This document shows positions 58,380 to 64,000 of a stretch of 64,000 nucleotides of DNA, piece by piece. The notes beneath the pieces were generated by a model, which was not told where the DNA came from, did not search any database, and was given only the letters and a program-made list of their open reading frames with translations. The first letter of the stretch is position 1; the number at the start of each line of letters is the position of its first letter. This DNA is from Ampelocalamus luodianensis (Eukaryota > Streptophyta > Magnoliopsida > Poales > Poaceae). A program made the position numbers and the translations under genes. The DNA lies in the NCBI GenBank assembly GCA_036346255.1, contig CM070625.1:15895488-15959487 (forward strand), given 5' to 3'.

Positions 58380-58845
58380 AAATGCAAAAATAGCCCTCCT
58401 GCCACCATATTTGCGAAACTAGCCCCCAAACGAGCGCGGAATCACCGGGGAGCTGACGCGTGTCTCCTTCCGCGCTCGGTGACCGCGGAAGCTGGCTGAC
58501 TAGCGCGGCAGCCCTCCCGGCGCGGCAATGAGCGGCGAACGCGTAAGGTGGTGGGTCCCAGCCGCTTTCCGCGCTGCCCGACCGCAGGATGCAGCAATTC
58601 CTGGCCCCATGCAAATTTCTTCATGCATGCATTAAATGCATTCATTCTCAGCCCTTGCCGTGCTTGGTAAGCGCGGAAGCAGCCCCAAGCCTGCACTTTG
58701 TGTCGCGCTTCACGATTCCGCGCTGTCCACTTGGTTTCAGCGCCTCCCGAGCGCGGAATGTGACACGTGTCATGCTTCGGGCATTCCGCGCTCGGGAGGG
58801 CCAAATTTGCAAATACAGCAACACGGTAGCCATTTTTGCAATTGA
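58380..58845. mobile_element. Non-autonomous inverted-repeat element rich in GCGCGGAA
   Basis: Left arm 58381-58425 (ATGCAAAAATAGCC then ATATTTGCGAAACTAGCC) and right arm 58799-58842 (GGCCAAATTTGCAAATAC then GCCATTTTTGCAAT) are imperfect reverse complements. Between them GCGCGGAA or its complement occurs seven times. No coding sequence. The end and target duplication were not resolved. Confidence 0.6.
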
Positions 58846-59140
58846 TGTGACGTTAGGGGTCAAAATAAAAAATGATTCAGATTTTACTGAAGAATATCTC
58901 TGTACCAAGTTCCAACAGTACTGAATACTGTATGAAGCTACTAGTATAACAAAACAGAGTTAGTGATGTATGTACCCTTTGTAGCTGAGGATTGTGTGGG
59001 GACAAGGGAGAGCAAGCTTATACATTGATGTTGAAATTTGTTAGGAAAATAAAGGGAAAACAGATATGTATTGGTTTTGTATGACCAAAAACTACTAAGC
59101 ATATAGGACCACATTCCACAGGTAAGTAACACGCCCATGG

Positions 59141-59538
59141 TGATGGATAAGTCTCTGTGTCGGCTTTTTGTGTGTCGGCTTCTTTTTACTTTTGCTTTTT
59201 GCTTTAGCATCTTAGACTAGCTTTTGCTTTTACTTTAGCATCTTAGACTAGCTTTTGACTAGCATCTAGAATGACAAGATCTTTGCTTTAGCATCTTAGA
59301 GGACATAGAGGACAGAGCATCTGGACATGAGCATCCTGACTAGCATATGCTTGGCATATGCTCGGCATATGCTTGGCATATGCTTGGTGTTTAGCCCTAT
59401 AAAGATGTATCCCTAACCCTCAGTTGGTATGGCATTGTGAAGAGAAATATACAAGAAAATTGCCCCATCTCCAAGTGTCATCCTCTCCATGAGAGTAAGG
59501 ATCTTGCTATCACCAATAGTAAGAGTCCGAGACTAACA
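59141..59538 (+). repeat. 5' LTR of copy A
   Basis: 398 bp. It contains repeated GCTTTAGCATCTTAGACTAG blocks and repeats of GCATATGCTTG upstream of a CCCTATAAAGATG TATA box (about 59395). Confidence 0.92.
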
Positions 59539-59539
59539 A

Positions 59540-61323
59540 GTGGTATCGAGCTTGTGTATCCTGTGCTGAGCATCTCCCGCTCATCTCCTTCTCCGCCCGC
59601 AGCAGCCCGCAACCAGAGCGCGGCAGCCCCGGCCGTCCACGCCACTCCTCCGGAGACGGCAAGCGGCTCGTCGGCGGCCTCTCTCCACGCAACACCCCTA
59701 GTAGCGCGCCATGTCCGCAGGCGCTCGGCCTTCGGTCGCCTCGAGCATCGCGGCGTCGCCAGACGGCCGAAGCTTCGCGCAGAGCAAAGACGAGCGAAGC
59801 GGCGGCAGAGACAGCCGCGGCGAAAGGGCGTCGAGGCGTGGCGGCGGCGGCGGCAGCAAGGCGGAGGTGGAAGCGGCGGGCGGCGAGACGCAGCGCGGCT
59901 GCAGCAGAGGTCGAGGTTCTCAGCGGCAAAGCAAAGCAGCCCATCTCTGCGATGAGCGCGCGCGCGACCTGAGCGCGGAGAGGAGGCGCGCGAGGTCAAG
60001 CGGCGCGATGGCGGCCGCTCACGCCACGGCGTGGCGGCGGTCCAGACAGCGCAGCGCGCGGTGGCGCCTCGGAGGAGCGCGCAGCGGCGGCGTCTGGTCG
60101 GCGGAGAGCGCGCCTTCACAGCGACGCGGCTCTCTCCCGGTTGATCGCGTGGTCACCACGAGTACGGTGTCGTCGAGGGCGTCGGCCCGGCGGCGGTGGC
60201 CTACCTCACCAAGTCCAACTACGCCGAGCGGGTGCGGTGATGAGGGTAAAGCTCAGTCGCGGCATATGTGGGATGCATCCAGACGGCGACGCCGACTACA
60301 ACCGGGATCGACGGCGCTGGATGCTCTCATCGCCGCAGATCCGCCCGAGATGCGCTTCGCTCTCCAACAAGAAGATCGCCAAGGAGGCTTGGGACGCCAT
60401 CGCCGTGGCACGCACGGCAGCGACCGCGCGCGCAAGTCCACACCGCAGAGCGCCGCGCGAGTGGGAGACCACGGCCTTCAAGCCAGTGAGGACGTTGATG
60501 ACTTTGCTCTCGTCTCAACACTCGCTGCGAAGTTGGTGCGATTCGGCGACGACACCTACGGCGAGAGAGAGTCGCGAGAAGCTCTTTCAGCTGCGTCCCG
60601 AGAAGTACAAGCGAGATGGCTCGGTCGATCCGGTCTCTGCTGGACCTCTCACGATGTCGATCGAGGAGGCGATAGGTCGCCTCAAGGTCGTCAACGATGA
60701 TGAGCCACGATCCTCTCGGGACCCGTCACCATTGGCGGAAGCTCCTCCTCACTCGGGAGGTGGGCTGCCGACCAAGGTGACAGAAGAAGGGGGAGCCTTC
60801 TTCCACGACGAAGCGACATATTGGCAGCGCGGCAAGCGGCGCGCAAAGACGCCAGAGCATGGGCACGAGGACGTCTTGAGTGATGACCGTGGGGCGCCAG
60901 GCGGCGCGCCAAGCAAGCAAGAGCCGGACGAGGCGACTCTTGCTACAAGCGCGCAAGCTTGGTCATTGGGCGAGATTGTCGGCGACCACGACGCTGCCGG
61001 CCCACGTCGCCTGAGCGGAGGAGGAGGAGCACCCGGCTCTGTTCATTGCTCAGGCGAGCATTGAACTACCTCCAGCGGCACCGGCCGCAGCGGCTCTCCT
61101 CCACCTTGACGAGCCAAAAACACACGTCCTCCTCGGCGACAGTTCCGGCAACGACATGACCGGTTGACGGGAGTTCTTCGCCGAGCTTGACTCTAGCGTC
61201 CGAGGCTCCGTCAAGTTTGGGGCGCGCCTCGTGGAAATCAAGGCGTCGGCTCCGTCATCTTCGCGCCAGGATCGGGATGGCTCAGATTCCTCACAAGGAG
61301 ACACACAAGACTTAGGGGGAGAT
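59540..61323 (+). pseudogene. copia-type gag remnant (copy A)
   Basis: Plus-strand frames contain LTKSNYAE (about 60210), ALDALIAADPPEMRFAL (about 60318-60370), KEAWDAIAVAR (about 60382), EKYKRDGSVD and TMSIEEAIGRLKVVNDDEPR (about 60650-60710), then ELDSSVRGSVKFG (about 61186-61225). The order is copia gag then sequence just after the protease motif. Several frame changes occur, and everything from integrase onward is missing. The 5' part (59560-60130) is GC-rich and low complexity. Confidence 0.8.
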
Positions 61324-61696
61324 TGATGGATAAGTCTCTGTGTCGGCTTCTTTTTGCTTTTGCTTTTGCTTTAGCATCTTAGACTAGCTTTTGCTTTTGC
61401 TTTAGCATCTTAGACTAGCTTTTGACTAGCATCTAGGACAGCATCTTTGCTTTAGCATCTTAGAGGACATAGAGGACAGAGCATCTAGGACAGAGCATCC
61501 TAGACTAGCATATGCTTGGCATATGCTCGGCATATGCTTGGCTGTTTAGCCCTATAAAGATGTATCCCCAACCCCTCAGGTTGGTATGGCATTGTGAAGA
61601 GAAATATACAAGAAAATTGCCCCATCTCCAAGTGTCATCCTCTCCATGAGAGTAAGGATCTTGCTATCACCAATAGTAAGAGTCCAGAGACTAACA
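61324..61696 (+). repeat. 3' LTR of copy A
   Basis: 373 bp matching the 5' LTR apart from small deletions. Confidence 0.92.
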
Positions 61697-61701
61697 CATG
61701 G

Positions 61702-62220
61702 CAACTTCAGATTGGTTACCAAGTTGTCACCTTAATACCTCTAGCAAACAAAGGTTGCATAGAATGGAAATTCATCGCTATCTCAAGTTTGAAATATGTT
61801 TTGCGATTCTTCTCTCAGACATGTGTTGTGTTGTCAATAGCTTTAAGAATCAACCTGGGTGTATGAGATCTGAAAACTTTGGTGCATTATCGGTGCTGAT
61901 GCAGTCTTGTCAGTCTGGTCGTTGTGGTATGGGTAGAATCATATGGTTCTCTGTAATCGGTATACTCATTTCTTAAAGCAGTTTATTGGTACATTATTGG
62001 TATGTCTTCAACAAAATGAAATCTGAGTTGTGCTCTTCTATTATAGGCTATCATTTGCAAATTATCTGATGTTGAAGAACGGAGAGTGAGTTATGCCTGT
62101 TTTGCAGCTCACTTCCTCATTAGAAAATCAGTACTAACTGCAGATCGAAATAACGGAAGCTGGCTGAATTTCAGTGAGACAGTAGGCCGGTTAATCCAAC
62201 TGAATTACTCCTGAACAATG
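61702..62220. other. Flanking DNA, nothing recognised
   Basis: Continues the sequence left of 59136. No gene seen. Confidence 0.4.
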
Positions 62221-62224
62221 GCAA

Positions 62225-62690
62225 ACATGCCTGACGTAGGGACGGCGCACCACCCCAAACGGCCAGGCGAAGAGTCAAAGTAAATCAGCACCTTTGACAT
62301 ACACGAAGGGGTCGCTGCTCGGCAGAGAGTCGCGAAGAGTAAAGTAAATTACCTTGATGCCTGGGCCAATCGACCCATCACCTTGGCCTTCGCCTGAAGG
62401 GGTCCTCGGTCTGAAGAGGGTCTTCAGACAAGATGAGGCCTAACATGGGTCAAGGAATGTGACGTGGTGGACACCGGTCCACTAAAACGGTCAGGCGGAG
62501 AGTCAAGTAAATCAGTACCTTCGACATATATGAAGGGTTGCAAGAGAGATGCCTCGATGCATTGCCTAATCGGCCCACCACCTCAACTTTCGTCCAAAGG
62601 GGTCTTCAGCCCAAAGAGGGTCTTCGAGCATGACAAAGAGGCAGGACGAGGCTTAGTATGGACCAAGGAATGTGATATGATGGACATCGC
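62225..62690. repeat. Two-copy tandem repeat of about 230 bp
   Basis: Units beginning TGACGTAGGGACGGCGCACC (about 62231) and TGACGTGGTGGACACCGG (about 62459) share GAGAGTCAA, AAATCAGYACCTTYGACATA and GAGGGTCTTC blocks. The following 62690-62870 has TATAAATAGAAC-like sequence, so an LTR origin is possible. Confidence 0.65.
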
Positions 62691-62876
62691 CCACGGGAGT
62701 TTACTGTGCATCGAAGCTACCAGTGAAAGAGGAAAAGACCGCACTGTAGTCGTAGGGTCTTTATAGGGATACTGTTGTAATCTCGTACATCATAACTTGT
62801 AATGATATAAATAGAACTTCCTGAATATCAAGCGGGAGAGACTTTTAGGATTTTGACACAAATAAAATATCATTTG

Positions 62877-63275
62877 TGTTGGATTGATCTCCCTCCCAAT
62901 TAGCCCAACGACTAATTGGGGCCTTGATCCGCGCTCTGATCGGGGGCACCCAGCCCATCTATTGGCTGGTGGGCCCCCGTCGCGCTGCGCCATATATAAA
63001 GGGTGGGAGGCCGGCGGCTCGTAGTACGAGGTTGACCGTGAGCCGCACAACTCCACCAACATAAAACCCTAACCGATCTGAGGGTGGCGTTGAAGCGACG
63101 GGAAGCTCCACCGCCGTCGCCATCGAACGCCGCCGCTGTTGCCGTCATCCTTCTTCGCCGATCTTCGCTGCAGCCATGGCCGGCTCCTCCTCCTCTACCT
63201 CCGACGGTATACTCTTACTCTCCCCTCTCTTCCTCTCAGATAATGAACTCCATTGCAAAGAAAAGGAAAACTACA
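62877..63275 (+). repeat. 5' LTR of the right-edge element
   Basis: About 399 bp bounded by TGTTGG and CTACA, immediately before the primer site. Confidence 0.8.
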
Positions 63276-63276
63276 T

Positions 63277-63288
63277 TGGTATCAGAGC
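63277..63288 (+). other. Primer-binding site of the right-edge element
   Basis: TGGTATCAGAGC, tRNA-iMet type. Confidence 0.88.
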
Positions 63289-64000
63289 GGGAAAAAGGAT
63301 CGGGCTTACCGTCGCCGGGTCGCGCCGTCTCGGGCTCGGGCCGGGGAACCGCGCCGCCGCAGCTCCGCGTCGGGTCCCGACGCCGCCGGCACCTCCGCGG
63401 CGCTGCCGCTCGCTCGCCCGCGCTCGCGTCGCCGCCCATTGGGTGCATGCGGCGCCGCTCCGCGCGCCCGCCGCCGCCGGCTGGTGCTTCCCGGCCCGCG
63501 GCCTTGCTCGTCTTCGCCTCGCGCCGCCCCGGCCGCGTGGTCGCGCCGCCGCCGCTGCCCGCCTTGAGCCGCCGGTGCTTCTCTCGCCAGCGAAGGGACG
63601 CCGCCGCACGCACCGCGTGGCGCCAGCGCCAAGCCGCCTCCTCCTCTTCTTGCGCGCGGAGCCGCCCTCGCGAACTCCGCCCGGCGGCCGCGTTACTCTC
63701 CGCGTGTCGCTGCCGCTGAGACCCCGTGGCGCCGCCGTTTTCGGTGGGAGTTGCACCGATTGGCTAGGGTTAGGGTTAGGGGCCTTTTAGTCTCGCCAGC
63801 ATCACAAGCTCGGCCGTCCGATTGGATCTGACGGTCCTCCTGCGTGCGGCCGCTTTATTTTGTGAGCCGAGTGGGCCTACTGCGAAGTAATGGGCCTAAT
63901 TGACTATTTTGAACAAGAAAAGCAGAAAGAGATTTTATTGTTTTGAAGCAATTATGATTGAATTTGAATGAAAATTGAATCAAATCTCAGTAATTTTTTT

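Larger units (their letters stand above)
59141..61696 (+). mobile_element. Non-autonomous gag-only LTR retrotransposon (copy A)
   Basis: LTRs 59141-59538 and 61324-61696 (TGATGGATAAGTCTC to GACTAACA) are flanked by CATGG (59136-59140 and 61697-61701). A primer-like GTGGTATCGAGC follows the 5' LTR, and a purine tract (TTAGGGGGAGAT) precedes the 3' LTR. The interior holds gag and protease-proximal sequence only. The family has a second copy at 22586-24924. Confidence 0.93.
62877..64000 (+). mobile_element. LTR retrotransposon 5' end, running off the right edge
   Basis: LTR 62877-63275 (TGTTGGATTGATC to AAAACTACA), TATA box at 62993-63000, primer site TGGTATCAGAGC at 63277-63288, then a GC-rich leader or gag start. 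The 3' LTR lies outside the window, so no target duplication can be checked. Confidence 0.8.

Noticed and set aside
63765..63782. TAGGGTTAGGGTTAGGGG as telomere sequence
   Set aside because: Only about two and a half units; more likely a telo-box-like motif in a leader than a telomeric array.
1..64000. CRISPR arrays, bacterial operons, rRNA or tRNA genes
   Set aside because: None seen; TGGTATCAGAGC strings are retroelement primer sites, not tRNA genes, and the tandem arrays lack CRISPR spacing.

Overview
The window is plant nuclear DNA from a grass, most likely Oryza or a close relative. It has GC-rich, introned grass-style genes in AT-rich intergenic DNA that is packed with nested LTR retrotransposons, LINE fragments, hAT and Mutator-type DNA elements and MITE-like repeats. 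A class VI 22.3 kDa small heat-shock protein gene next to a GRAS (SCL32-like) locus fits, from memory, the long arm of rice chromosome 5; this could not be checked. Few intact genes are present: a membrane-anchored SAM-dependent methyltransferase-like gene (6772-7521, minus), the two-exon HSP20 gene (15474-16800, minus) and a short conserved orphan protein (56707-57012, plus). Broken host genes are a GRAS regulator (9157-11850, minus) split by a retroelement and carrying further lesions, and a ureide permease fragment (25205-25816, minus).

Layout. 1-3183: decayed hAT transposase (minus) with its GC-rich subterminal region. 3184-6770: mostly featureless, with short repeats. 6772-9130: methyltransferase gene, then a LINE tail inserted in a dispersed AT-rich repeat. 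9157-11850: GRAS pseudogene with a rearranged copia insertion flanked by a 5-bp target duplication. 12887-14427: complete small LTR retrotransposon. 15474-17002: HSP20 gene and promoter. 17570-21077: long gypsy-type LTR. 22586-24924: gag-only LTR element. 25205-25816: ureide permease remnant. 26180-32256: Mutator-type (Pack-MULE-like) element carrying a kinase-like gene fragment, later hit by a copia element (26891-31976). 36075-36797: MITE-like element. 37349-43815: copia-type element with no coding capacity, containing two hAT elements and a solo LTR. 44223-47694: long gypsy-type LTR. 48131-56250: inverted duplication enclosing a truncated RTE-type LINE (50737-54952), itself split by a solo LTR (51150-54118). 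56707-57012: small intact gene. 59141-61696: second gag-only LTR element of the family at 22.6 kb. 62877-end: 5' part of another LTR element.

The genes do not form an operon or pathway. The main biological content is a layered insertion history. Many layers can be ordered because target-site duplications and interrupted reading frames are still visible.
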